From VGKU01 sp964388785 (lineage in GTDB: Bacteria; Patescibacteriota; Patescibacteriia; UBA9934; GWF2-40-263), in the NCBI GenBank assembly GCA_964388785.1, contig CAYMBX010000014.1:1-28474 (forward strand): a stretch of 28,474 nt of DNA. The letters are read 5' to 3'. A model generated the notes under the pieces. It was given only the letters and a program-made list of their open reading frames with translations, made no database searches and was not told the origin of the DNA. The translations under genes and the position numbers were made by a program. Shown one piece after another: positions 6,900 to 14,253 of the stretch (positions are counted from its first letter, which is position 1; every line of letters begins with the position of its first letter).

Positions 6900-7933
6900 T
6901 CACACATCTTTTCTTTTGGGGGATTATTTCATTCGCGATCTCCTTTGTTGCCACGGTTTTCGTGAAACAATACGCATTCCGCGGGGGATTGATTGACCGC
7001 CCGAAATCCGCACGCAACATTCATACGCGTCCGACCGCGCGCCTTGGGGGCCTCGCGATTTATCTGGCTGTGGTTCTGAGTGTTGCAATTTTGCTTTTCA
7101 CGGATACGACCCTGACGGATGGAAGAATTCAGGTGATGCATTATTTGGGTTTCTTGATCGGTGGTTTTATCTTGATGGTAGGAGGGGCGGTGGACGACCG
7201 GTTCGATTTGCCACCATGGTTATCGATCTGGTCACCACTTCTTTCGATTTTGGTGCTGATCGCTTCCGGAATCGAAGTGGAAAAATTGACGCATCCGTTT
7301 GGCGGCGTCATCTATCTTTCCTCGTGGCAATCCGATGTGTTGGTGTTCGTTTGGATGATCGCGGTTGTTTACACAACAAAGTTTCTGGACGGGCTTGATG
7401 GGCTTGCGACAAGCGTAAGTACAATTGGCGGACTGATGGTTCTGCTTCTTGCCATGACCGCCGCATACTATCAACCTGATGTCGCGCTTCTGTCTTCGAT
7501 CGCTGTCGGTGCATTTCTCGGATTTTTATTCTGGAATTTTCATCCCGCTTCTATTTTTTTGGGGGAAGGAGGGAGTACGTTTGTTGGATTCACACTCGGG
7601 ACGCTCGCGATTATTTCAGGCGGCAAACTCGCCACAGCGCTTCTTGTGCTCGGAGTGCCCCTTCTTGATGCGCTTTGGGTCATTTTGCGACGAGTGCGTA
7701 GCGGAGGGTTGAGGCAGGTGTTTCGCGGAGACCGAAAGCACTTGCACCATCGCCTTCTCGATTTAGGATGGGGTCAACGCAAGATTGTGTTTGTGTACAT
7801 ATTCATCGCGACGGCATTTGGCGTGTGTACATTGTTTTTGCAGAGTCGTGAAAAGCTCGTTGCGCTTGTGCTTCTTGGGATCATGATGCTGATTATCGCA
7901 GCGGTTCTTGTGCAAAGGGAGAAGCGTGTATGA
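6896..7933 (+). CDS. WecA/TagO/MraY-family sugar-1-phosphate transferase
   Basis: 345 aa, about eleven membrane helices. It probably transfers a HexNAc-1-phosphate from a UDP-sugar to a polyprenyl phosphate, the first step for wall polymers or O-antigen-like glycans. Motifs are RPTARLGGLA near residue 43, the Asp pair in GGAVDDRFDLPPW, FLDGLDGLAT (the DGxDG catalytic motif), FLGEGGS and the cytosolic RKHLHHRL typical of WecA/TagO. Two positions are unusual: the Asn usually found before the F/L-x-DGLDGLA motif is Lys (TTKFLDGLDG), and the usual GDxGS reads GEGGS. The ATG overlaps the ClpC-like stop by 4 nt (ATGA), so translation is coupled. Substrate choice (GlcNAc or another) is not resolvable. 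Confidence 0.88.
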   Translation: MITHLFFWGIISFAISFVATVFVKQYAFRGGLIDRPKSARNIHTRPTARLGGLAIYLAVVLSVAILLFTDTTLTDGRIQVMHYLGFLIGGFILMVGGAVDDRFDLPPWLSIWSPLLSILVLIASGIEVEKLTHPFGGVIYLSSWQSDVLVFVWMIAVVYTTKFLDGLDGLATSVSTIGGLMVLLLAMTAAYYQPDVALLSSIAVGAFLGFLFWNFHPASIFLGEGGSTFVGFTLGTLAIISGGKLATALLVLGVPLLDALWVILRRVRSGGLRQVFRGDRKHLHHRLLDLGWGQRKIVFVYIFIATAFGVCTLFLQSREKLVALVLLGIMMLIIAAVLVQREKRV

Positions 7934-8418
7934 ACGCGAGGATGATTTTCATGATACTGATCTTTCTCATCGGTATAACATGGATGATTGTTGAAATCGG
8001 ACCATGGAATTCCGTTGAAGACACGCAAGGCTTCTACGTCCTGCCTGCTGCAGAACCCAGAGCGGTCATTCAATATCCAAACGGCACGATTGAACTCATT
8101 GAAGTGGCTGATACAGAAAAAGCACGACAACAAGGTTTATCCGGACGGATAAACTCTCAATCAATGCTTTTCGTATTTGAGCAGCCGGCTCAACACGTAT
8201 TTTGGATGAAAGGCATGCATTTCTCGCTTGATTTTATTTGGCTTGATCAGGGTAAGATTGTTGGGGTCACAAAGAATGCATTGCCTGAAGATCCTCCACA
8301 CACGTTTTATTCCGCCCCGATTCCCGTGAAGACGGTTTTGGAGGTCCCTGCGGGGACTGTGGAAAAGTACGATTTGAAGGTCGGAGATAAACTTGACATT
8401 GAATGGAATCCTGAGTAA
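7930..8418 (+). CDS. DUF192 protein with N-terminal membrane anchor
   Basis: A 162-aa protein whose first 25 residues form one hydrophobic segment (MIFMILIFLIGITWMIVEIG), followed by a DUF192 domain from about residue 45: EVADTEKARQQGLSGR, then MLFVF, then HVFWMKGMHFSLDFIWLD, and VLEVPAGTVEKYDLKVGD near the end. DUF192 proteins are small beta-rich domains, usually exported or anchored, without an established reaction. The start overlaps the upstream gene by 4 nt (ATGA), so it belongs to the same operon as the glycan transferase and the ClpC-like gene. Its stop overlaps a possible -10 box for rplU. Confidence 0.87.
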   Translation: MNARMIFMILIFLIGITWMIVEIGPWNSVEDTQGFYVLPAAEPRAVIQYPNGTIELIEVADTEKARQQGLSGRINSQSMLFVFEQPAQHVFWMKGMHFSLDFIWLDQGKIVGVTKNALPEDPPHTFYSAPIPVKTVLEVPAGTVEKYDLKVGDKLDIEWNPE

Positions 8419-8487
8419 TATTCGCGCGTTAATTCACTCGCCGGTACACTGCGTGTTTTACGCAGGAATCGCGAATAACGCCGAAAT
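8416..8487 (+). promoter_or_regulatory. Putative promoter and structured leader of rplU
   Basis: TAATAT at 8416-8421 overlaps the DUF192 stop. The leader contains a hairpin CTGCGT-GTTTT-ACGCAG (8449-8465), enclosed by possible long-range pairs GCGTTA/TAACGC (8426-8431 with 8476-8481). L21 mRNAs carry leader structures in some other bacteria. This one does not match a motif I know, so autoregulation is only a possibility. Confidence 0.4.
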
Positions 8488-8808
8488 ATGAGCAAAATTG
8501 CAGTGATCCAGACCGGAGGAAAGCAGTATTTGGTTTCGGAGGGACAAACGCTCAAGGTTGAGAAACTTCCATTGGAAGCTGGCTCTTCTGTTGAGTTTGA
8601 CGTCCTTTTGATTTCCGACGAAGACGGATCGGATACCAACGTGGGAACACCCACGGTTGGCGGCGTAAAAGTGAAGGCAACCGTGCTTGAACAAGGTCGA
8701 GCGGAAAAAGTTTCCGTGATCAAGTACAAGCGCAAAGTTCGGTATCGACGCAATGTCGGTCATCGACAGCCGTTCACAAAGCTCAAGATTGAGCAAATCG
8801 CCGCCTAA
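8488..8808 (+). CDS. rplU: 50S ribosomal protein L21
   Basis: A 106-aa ribosomal protein that binds 23S rRNA in the large subunit. It begins with the family signature MSKIAVIQTGGKQYLVSEGQ, continues with DVLLISDEDG and GTPTVGGVKVKATVLEQGR, and ends with the conserved RNA-binding stretch KYKRKVRYRRNVGHRQPFTKLKIEQI. The length is normal. The usual downstream partner rpmA (L27) is absent here; a family 1 hairpin and an ABC transporter follow. Confidence 0.97.
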   Translation: MSKIAVIQTGGKQYLVSEGQTLKVEKLPLEAGSSVEFDVLLISDEDGSDTNVGTPTVGGVKVKATVLEQGRAEKVSVIKYKRKVRYRRNVGHRQPFTKLKIEQIAA

Positions 8809-8846
8809 CAAGCGGTGATTTTTTTGGGGTAGGGTGATGACCAACC

Positions 8847-8910
8847 TTTGGTGGGCAGTGATGTGCTCAGTCTGCGAGCACTCGACTGAGCACATCACTG
8901 CCTGTCAGGA
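8847..8910 (+). repeat. Family 1 hairpin element, copy 3 (rplU-ABC gap)
   Basis: A perfect 19-bp stem (8854-8872 with 8884-8902), loop TGCGAGCACTC, flanks TTTGGTGG on the left and TGTCAGGA on the right. The arm ends GCTCAGTC next to the loop. No T-run follows, so it is not a standard terminator. Confidence 0.85.
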
Positions 8911-8995
8911 GGAGAGGTGGGTGTTCACCACTCAAAATCTCCTCGCTTGTCAGTCGTCTTGGGGAGAGAGAAAAAACGAAAAGGAGAAAACACTT

Positions 8996-10759
8996 ATGGA
9001 CAACAACATTCAAACGAAAGCGATTCTGCGGGTGCTTTGGGAGCATTTGCGACGCTACAAGAAATCGCTCGCGATCAGCATCATCTGCGTCATTCTGGCC
9101 AGTACGGTTGATATCATTTCGCCTGTGCTGTACAAACGGTTCATTGACCTTCTGAGTGCCGGAACGCCGGAATCGGGAGATCTCTCACCGTATATCACCG
9201 CCATTGTGCTCATCCTTCTGGCACACATGTTCGGATGGGCGGCTTGGCGTGCCGCGGCATTCATCGAATCCTGGCGCACGCCGCGGGTGATGACCGATCT
9301 GGTGCAAACATCGCATCAAGCGATTCATCAACATTCCTATCAGTTCTTTCTGGACAACTTCGCCGGTTCGCTCGTCCGAAAAGTTGGGCGTATCGAACGC
9401 GCATACGACAGCCTGAGCGAACAGTTTTTGTGGAAGTTCCTTCCGCTGACAGTTGTCCTCACGGGCTATTTGATCGTCCTGTTCTCCCGCAATCCACTGC
9501 TCGGGTGGATTCTGCTGGGATGGCTGATCCTGTTCATGACATTCAACACCTGGTTTTCGCTCTGGAAAACCCCTTATGAAACGAAACGTGCGGAACTGGA
9601 TTCAGAGACGACGGGTGTGCTCGCGGATTCCGTGACAAACGGGATCACGACCAAACTCTTTACCGGATTTGAGTACGAACGGAATCTCTACCGAGAAATC
9701 ACGGAACGACTCCGCAAAATGCAGACGTTCACCTGGAACCTGAACGAGACCATGGATGCGATCCAGTCGGCCTTGATGTTTCTGATCGAGTTCGTGATGA
9801 TGTACGTCGCGGTGCGTCTGTGGCAAAAAGGGCTTGTGACGATCGGAGATTTTGCCTTGATTCAAGGCTATCTCATCAGCATGTTCATGAAAATCTGGGA
9901 TTTTGGACGGGCGATTCGCCGCACATACGAGGCGTTGGCGGATGCGGATCAAATGGTTCGCATCATGAACCAAAAACCGGAAGTCGTGGATGTGCGTAAC
10001 GCCAAAACGCTCGATCCGCAGACGGGACGCATCGAATTCCAGAATGTCTACTTCAGCTTCAACAAGACGCGCCGAATTCTCAAGGGTCTCAATTTGGTGA
10101 TTGAGCCAGGAGAGAAGGTTGCACTGGTCGGCCCATCGGGCGCGGGAAAGTCGACGATCACAAGACTCCTCTTGCGGTTCTACGACATTGAGCGCGGGAA
10201 GATCATCATCGGCAATCAAAACATTGCCAAAGTGACGCAAGAGAGCTTGCGTGAGGCGATCGCAGTCGTGCCGCAAGAGCCGATTCTATTTCATCGTAGC
10301 GTGATGGAAAACATCCGCTACGGCAGACGCGATGCGACCGATGACGAAGTGGTCGAAGCCGCAAAGAAGGCACGGTGCCATGAGTTCATCCTGGAACTGC
10401 AAGATGGCTATAACACATTCGTGGGCGAGCGCGGGGTAAAACTCTCGGGCGGCGAACGCCAGCGTATCGCCATCGCACGCGCGATCCTGAAAGATGCGCC
10501 CGTTCTCGTCCTTGATGAGGCGACGTCTTCGCTCGATTCCGAGTCAGAACACCTCATCCAACTCGCTCTGCATGAATTGATGGAAGGCAAAACGTCCATC
10601 GTCATCGCGCATCGTCTTTCTACGATCATGGAAATGGATCGCATCATCGTGATCGAAGACGGTGTGGTTGCGGACGACGGGACGCACGAACAACTGATCA
10701 AACGCAAGAAGGGAACGTATAAGAATCTCTGGGAGATCCAGGCCGGAGGATTCATGTGA
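8996..10759 (+). CDS. ABC exporter half-transporter (permease-ATPase fusion)
   Basis: 587 aa with an N-terminal six-helix exporter domain (about residues 20-320) fused to a nucleotide-binding domain. The ATPase motifs are complete: Walker A GPSGAGKST (about 379-387), Q-loop VVPQEPILF, signature LSGGERQR (about 483), Walker B VLVLDEATSSLD (about 503), and H-loop IAHRLS. It should act as a dimer, exporting a lipid, drug or peptide with ATP; the substrate is not predictable. The start at 8996 is chosen because AAGGAG lies 9 nt upstream and MDNNIQTKAILRVLWEHLRR is a typical exporter N-terminus; an upstream in-frame ATG at 8834 would run through the family 1 hairpin. Third positions are somewhat more G/C-rich than in its neighbours. 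Confidence 0.94.
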   Translation: MDNNIQTKAILRVLWEHLRRYKKSLAISIICVILASTVDIISPVLYKRFIDLLSAGTPESGDLSPYITAIVLILLAHMFGWAAWRAAAFIESWRTPRVMTDLVQTSHQAIHQHSYQFFLDNFAGSLVRKVGRIERAYDSLSEQFLWKFLPLTVVLTGYLIVLFSRNPLLGWILLGWLILFMTFNTWFSLWKTPYETKRAELDSETTGVLADSVTNGITTKLFTGFEYERNLYREITERLRKMQTFTWNLNETMDAIQSALMFLIEFVMMYVAVRLWQKGLVTIGDFALIQGYLISMFMKIWDFGRAIRRTYEALADADQMVRIMNQKPEVVDVRNAKTLDPQTGRIEFQNVYFSFNKTRRILKGLNLVIEPGEKVALVGPSGAGKSTITRLLLRFYDIERGKIIIGNQNIAKVTQESLREAIAVVPQEPILFHRSVMENIRYGRRDATDDEVVEAAKKARCHEFILELQDGYNTFVGERGVKLSGGERQRIAIARAILKDAPVLVLDEATSSLDSESEHLIQLALHELMEGKTSIVIAHRLSTIMEMDRIIVIEDGVVADDGTHEQLIKRKKGTYKNLWEIQAGGFM

Positions 10760-10878
10760 CCTTCCAAAATTGGCGATCTTTCGGCTTGCGGGGCCCCACA
10801 AACACCTCACCGTAGCACTGCTACATTTCGGTGTTTGTCGCCCCGCTTACCGAAATTTCGTCCAATTTGGAAGGTCAC
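10756..10878 (+). repeat. Family 2 branched hairpin element, copy 1; also terminator of the ABC gene
   Basis: Outer arms GTGACCTTCCAAAATTGG and CCAATTTGGAAGGTCAC pair over 17 bp with one bulged A. The left arm overlaps the ABC stop codon. Inside, GCGGGG plus ACAAACACC pairs with GGTGTTTGT plus CCCCGC, with GTAGCACTGCTAC at the tip. TTTTTGTTTT follows the right arm, so it can end plus-strand transcription in front of the convergent MgtE-like gene. The junction GCGATCTTTCGGCTTGCGGG and the tip resemble the element at 24600-24744. Confidence 0.8.
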
Positions 10879-10886
10879 TTTTTGTT

Positions 10887-11444
10887 TTACAGAAGAATGA
10901 CAGTCGCGACGATTCCGTAAATCAGGATGCTTGTGAGGTCTTGCAGAACCGTTGCAAGTGGTCCGGCACCGACGGCCGGATCTTTTCGAAAAAGTTCAAA
11001 GACTTGTGTGACCAAAAGTCCGACGATTGGCGCCGAAGCCACCGCAAGACACGCCGCGAGTCCGACGGCTTGCGCAAGCAAGCGGTCCTGGAGCCATATC
11101 CAGACGATTGCCCATGAAATGAGACCGAACGTCACACCAAACAGAATACCCAGCAAAAATTCTTTTTTGAGATAATTGCGAAATTTTGCGTGGCCGTTTC
11201 TGAGATCGCGGGCGTATATCGCTTCGGTCTGTGTGCCAACCGCGGCGGCAATGTATACGATAAACGGAAGAAAAAACGCGACATGCACATTTTGTAAAAT
11301 GACTTGTTCAAAACGTGAGGTGAGAAAGGAAATGGAGACGCCAATAGCCAAGCCGGTGCCTAATACAGGCGCTCTCAATCGAAAAAGAGTCCCAAGCGAC
11401 TCGTAATCATCATCGGCGAATTGGCGAATGCGTTTTGTGATCAT
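10887..11444 (-). CDS. MgtE-like divalent cation channel, membrane domain only
   Basis: 185 aa corresponding to the transmembrane part of MgtE/SLC41 Mg2+ channels. Family landmarks are RLRAPVLGTGLAIG at the first helix, YIAAAVGTQTEAIYARDL (compare GNVGTQ in MgtE), and DPAVGAGPLATVLQDLTSILIYG near the end (compare DPAxxSGPxxTTxxD). The N-terminal and CBS sensor domains of classic MgtE are missing, so Mg2+ gating must differ or a partner is needed. The start at ATG 11444 is 4 nt after the recR stop; an ATG at 11477 would overlap recR by 29 nt. Last gene of the dnaB-ybaB-recR run. Ion specificity is inferred from family only. Confidence 0.82.
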   Translation of the reverse strand: MITKRIRQFADDDYESLGTLFRLRAPVLGTGLAIGVSISFLTSRFEQVILQNVHVAFFLPFIVYIAAAVGTQTEAIYARDLRNGHAKFRNYLKKEFLLGILFGVTFGLISWAIVWIWLQDRLLAQAVGLAACLAVASAPIVGLLVTQVFELFRKDPAVGAGPLATVLQDLTSILIYGIVATVILL

Positions 11445-11448
11445 GCGC

Positions 11449-12060
11449 TTATATCTTATCAAGAATACGTCGGCCATTCAACGCATCACCAAGACTAATT
11501 TCATCTGCAAATTCGAGTGTGGCGCCGACGGGAAGTCCACGTGCGAGACGCGTGAGGCGTCTGCCAAGCGGAGCGAGTTGCTTTTGTAGGTAGAGGATGG
11601 TCATTTCACCCTGGGAAGTAGGGGAGAGTGCCAAAATAATTTCTTCAATTTCTGTGTCTCCATGAATGCGTGCATACAGTTCTTTTGCGCGCAGCGCGTC
11701 CGGAGTCATACCTTCGATGGGATTGAGTGTTCCGCCAAGAACATGATAAAGGCCGTGAAATGAACCGGTCGCTTCAATGGTTGCGATATCGCGCGGCTCT
11801 TCGACGACACATAATATACGAGGATTTCGTTTTGCATCTTCGCAAATTTCACACACGACACGTTGGGTATAGGTAAAACAGCGGGGACACACTTGAATGC
11901 GTTCGCTTAAGTTTAAAATGGCATGTGCCATGATTTGCAAATCGGATTTCGGACGTTTGAGGAGATGAAATACATAACGTAGGGCTGTTTTTGGCCCCAC
12001 GCCGGGCAGTTGCGAAAACGCCGCAACCAGGTTGGAGATAGGCTCAGGAAACTTTCGCAT
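11449..12060 (-). CDS. recR: Recombination protein RecR
   Basis: A 203-aa RecR of the RecFOR gap-repair pathway. The order is a helix-hairpin-helix (QLPGVGPKTALRYVFHLL), a four-Cys zinc finger (C58, C61, C70, C73 in CPRCFTYTQRVVCEIC), and a Toprim domain (ILCVVEEPRDIATIEATGSF, and EIEEIILALSPTSQGEMT). The C-terminal part has LARGLPVGATLEFADEISLGDALNGR, the Walker-like end of RecR. It ends in TAA 4 nt before the MgtE-like start. It lies downstream of ybaB, its usual partner in many bacteria, but with a 325-nt gap. Confidence 0.96.
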   Translation of the reverse strand: MRKFPEPISNLVAAFSQLPGVGPKTALRYVFHLLKRPKSDLQIMAHAILNLSERIQVCPRCFTYTQRVVCEICEDAKRNPRILCVVEEPRDIATIEATGSFHGLYHVLGGTLNPIEGMTPDALRAKELYARIHGDTEIEEIILALSPTSQGEMTILYLQKQLAPLGRRLTRLARGLPVGATLEFADEISLGDALNGRRILDKI

Positions 12061-12385
12061 GCGGAGAGGAGGGAATTGATAGTTGAGATGACATCAAAGC
12101 GTTTGGTTTAGTGGGGATCGACGGGTTCCATTTTCTTCGCCCTTCCGATCGAAGGTTCTTTCTCCCTCCCCAAAAGCGGCGGAAAATTTCAGAAGAGGGA
12201 GGAGGCGGAAAAGAGGAAAAATTCCCGGATTGCACGGACAACTGTTTAACTCCGTTCATCATAGAGATTGTTAAGGGACAATTTTTCTGCACAGGCTTAC
12301 CATGAGGGCCAAGAAAAATTCGTCCCGTCGCGCTTAGCGCGACACGTCAATCTCTTCTCATTGAACGTTGGGTCATCGGAAGCGT
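12061..12385 (-). other. 325-nt gap between ybaB and recR, hairpin-rich, no gene seen
   Basis: No convincing ORF. Structures seen: GGGACAATTTTTCT (12275-12288) pairing with AGAAAAATTCGTCCC (12312-12326) with one extra base; a GTCGCGCT-T-AGCGCGAC hairpin that recurs in the family 2 element at 24689; and CCCTCCCC against GAGGGAGGA near 12165-12203. I looked for the SRP RNA core (GGTCCGGAAGGAAGCAGCC) because ffs often lies near recR, and did not find it. It could be a degraded family 2 element or an unknown RNA. Confidence 0.4.
12324..12347 (+). repeat. 24-nt hairpin repeat, copy 1
   Basis: CCCGTCGCGCT followed by TAGCGCGACACGT forms an 8-bp stem GTCGCGCT/AGCGCGAC. It differs by one base from 24689-24712, where it is part of the family 2 element between murB and hpf. 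Confidence 0.65.
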
Positions 12386-12691
12386 TTACGTACCCAGATT
12401 TTTCAGTGCATCCAAGCCGCCCATCTCCTGGAGTTTTTTCGCCAACGTCAGCTGCATCTTCTTTAATGCGTCTTTGTGCGCTTCCACAAGCGCGGATTGC
12501 AATTTATCTTTTTCAGACGGCTTTAGGAGTTCATCGTCAATCGAGACGGATTTAATATTTCGATTTCCGTCCACAACCATTTTGACTTTGCCCCAAGCCG
12601 CTGACCCTTCTGCTGTGACCTGTCCGAGCTCACTTTCCATGTGTTTTGCTTGCGCGCGCAGATCCTTGATGTGTTTGAGTTTGTTGAACAT
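12386..12691 (-). CDS. ybaB: YbaB/EbfC nucleoid-associated protein
   Basis: A 101-aa member of the YbaB/EbfC family, small dimeric DNA-binding proteins that coat the nucleoid. Typical features are a helical N-terminus (MFNKLKHIKDLRAQAKHMESEL), then a beta sheet with AAWGKVKMVVDGNRNIKSVSIDDELL, and a C-terminal helix ALVEAHKDALKKMQLTLAKKL. It lies 24 nt downstream of dnaB and upstream of recR, the conserved ybaB-recR order. No Shine-Dalgarno site is present; the gap before it is made of the CCTAACA-type repeat. Confidence 0.93.
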   Translation of the reverse strand: MFNKLKHIKDLRAQAKHMESELGQVTAEGSAAWGKVKMVVDGNRNIKSVSIDDELLKPSEKDKLQSALVEAHKDALKKMQLTLAKKLQEMGGLDALKNLGT

Positions 12692-12696
12692 AAAGT

Positions 12697-12713
12697 AGGT
12701 GTTAGGTTTTAGA
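12697..12713 (-). repeat. 17-nt repeat TCTAAAACCTAACACCT, copy 2
   Basis: On the minus strand this fills most of the dnaB-ybaB gap, which reads CCTAACATCTAAAACC then TAACACCTACTTT before the ATG. It is identical to 896-912. Confidence 0.6.
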
Positions 12714-12715
12714 TG

Positions 12716-14185
12716 TTAGGCGATAGCACCGCTCGGATTTGGATCAATGGGTGGGGGCGGGATGTCTTTCGGATCGAGCTGGGGGCTCGCGAGCGGTGCA
12801 AAGCCGCTGGCATCCGCCGATTTGAGTGGGGCATATCCGGGCCGTGTTTCTAAGTTCATAAACGTCGCGCGTGTGCCTTCGAAAAAAAGTCGTACTTTAC
12901 CTGTCGGACCGTTGCGATGTTTGGCCACGTGAATTTCGGCAATATTACGTTCCTCCGGCGGAATGTCTTCAATCTGATAATTACGATCCGCCGCCTTTCG
13001 ATAGATGAACAGAACCACGTCCGCGTCTTGTTCAATGGATCCAGAATCACGCAAGTGTGATAGATGGGGAATGGCCGGTTTGGTTTGTTCGACGGCACGT
13101 GAAAGCTGAGCCAGCGCGAGTACAGGGATGTTTAACTCTTTGGCGATCTGTTTTAGTCCTCGGGAAATTTCCGACACTTCCTGCACACGGTTGTCTGAGG
13201 CTTTTGCGGAGCGTCCTTCCATGAGCTGCAAATAATCTACCATAATAATCCCAAGCCCGTGTTCCGTTTTAAGCCGCCGTGCTTTCGTTCGCAGCTGCAT
13301 GACGTTCAATTGCGGACTGTCGTCGATGAAAATTGGTGCTTCGGAGAGTTGGCCAAGTGCGTGCCCAATGCGGGGAAAGTCATCATCTCGGTCCGAAAGC
13401 CTTCCCGTACGCAGTTTCCACAAGTCAACGCCAGCCTGTGCACAGATCATACGGTCAACCAGCTGCTCTTTGCTCATTTCGAGTGAAAAGAATCCCACGG
13501 GTTTTTTGGCAATGACTCCGATTTGGCGTGCAATATCAAGCGCGAACGATGTTTTCCCCACCGAAGGTCGGGCTGCAAGAATGACAAGGTCTGAAGGTTG
13601 GAATCCGGCGAGCAGTTCATCCAAGTTGGTAAATCCGCTTGGAACTCCTCGCAGTTTACCCCGATCCTTGTGGAGTTCGTCGATGCGGTCAAATGCTTCG
13701 TGCAAAACGCTGCGAATCGGTGTGAATGTGTTTTTGTTGAATTTTTCCGATACCTGAAATAACGCACGTTCGGCCTGGTCGAGCGTTACGTCAATATCTT
13801 CTTCCTCATCATGCCCCATGCGTGCGATGTCTGCGGCGGTTTGCAACAATCGTCTGAGGGTCGCTTTTTTTTGCACAATATCCGCGTAGTGCACCACGTT
13901 TGCAGATGTCGGTTCTGTATTGGAAAGTTCGACCAAATAGGCACGCCCGCCAATTTGTTGGAGCCAGGTTTTTTCTTCGAGTCGATTCCCGAGCGAAAGA
14001 ATGTCGATCGGTTCATGACGTTCAAACAATTCTAAAATCGTTTCGTAAATTTTTTGATGCGCGGGGCGGTAAAAATCTTCGGTTTGGATCCGGTCTGCAA
14101 CACGCACCATGGCATCCGGATCGATCAAAATACATCCGATAAGCGATTGTTCGGCCTCGATATTTTGTGGGGGCAGGCGTTCCAT
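12716..14185 (-). CDS. dnaB: Replicative DNA helicase DnaB
   Basis: A 489-aa RecA-fold hexameric helicase that unwinds DNA at the fork. The N-terminal helical domain starts PPQNIEAEQSLIGCIL. The ATPase domain has Walker A ARPSVGKTS (about residue 207), FFSLEMSKEQLVDR, Walker B IIMVDYLQLM, QLSRAVEQ, and the arginine-finger context SHLRDSGSIEQDADVV, then the C-terminal KHRNGPTGKVRLFF. No intein interrupts it. The C-terminus has a Pro/Asp-rich tail (DPKDIPPPPIDPNPSG). TAATAT ends 9 nt before the ATG, pointing to a leaderless mRNA. First gene of the dnaB-ybaB-recR-mgtE run. Confidence 0.97.
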   Translation of the reverse strand: MERLPPQNIEAEQSLIGCILIDPDAMVRVADRIQTEDFYRPAHQKIYETILELFERHEPIDILSLGNRLEEKTWLQQIGGRAYLVELSNTEPTSANVVHYADIVQKKATLRRLLQTAADIARMGHDEEEDIDVTLDQAERALFQVSEKFNKNTFTPIRSVLHEAFDRIDELHKDRGKLRGVPSGFTNLDELLAGFQPSDLVILAARPSVGKTSFALDIARQIGVIAKKPVGFFSLEMSKEQLVDRMICAQAGVDLWKLRTGRLSDRDDDFPRIGHALGQLSEAPIFIDDSPQLNVMQLRTKARRLKTEHGLGIIMVDYLQLMEGRSAKASDNRVQEVSEISRGLKQIAKELNIPVLALAQLSRAVEQTKPAIPHLSHLRDSGSIEQDADVVLFIYRKAADRNYQIEDIPPEERNIAEIHVAKHRNGPTGKVRLFFEGTRATFMNLETRPGYAPLKSADASGFAPLASPQLDPKDIPPPPIDPNPSGAIA

Positions 14186-14194
14186 ATCGCTCGC

Positions 14195-14200
14195 ATATTA
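14195..14200 (-). promoter_or_regulatory. -10 box, putative leaderless promoter of dnaB
   Basis: TAATAT preceded by TGT on the minus strand, 9 nt before the dnaB ATG; a TTGATC -35-like hexamer lies 16 nt further upstream. Confidence 0.55.
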
Positions 14201-14236
14201 ACATGTTCTACGGAGCGATCAACCGGGCATTTGTGA

Positions 14237-14242
14237 TATAAT
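14237..14242 (+). promoter_or_regulatory. -10 box of the permease gene
   Basis: A perfect TATAAT with upstream TGTGA, ending 11 nt before the GTG start at 14254. It is arranged back to back with the dnaB promoter. Confidence 0.55.
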
Positions 14243-14253
14243 GTGCAGAACCT

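Noticed and set aside
12044..12292. An 82-aa minus-strand frame in the ybaB-recR gap
   Set aside because: Low-complexity, no recognisable start signal, overlaps the recR start and crosses hairpins.
12061..12385. SRP RNA (ffs) in the ybaB-recR gap
   Set aside because: The conserved GGTCCGGAAGGAAGCAGCC core is absent on both strands; only a short GATCGGAAGG resembles it.
12716..14185. Intein in DnaB
   Set aside because: The ATPase domain is continuous through Walker A, Walker B and the arginine-finger region; length is normal.
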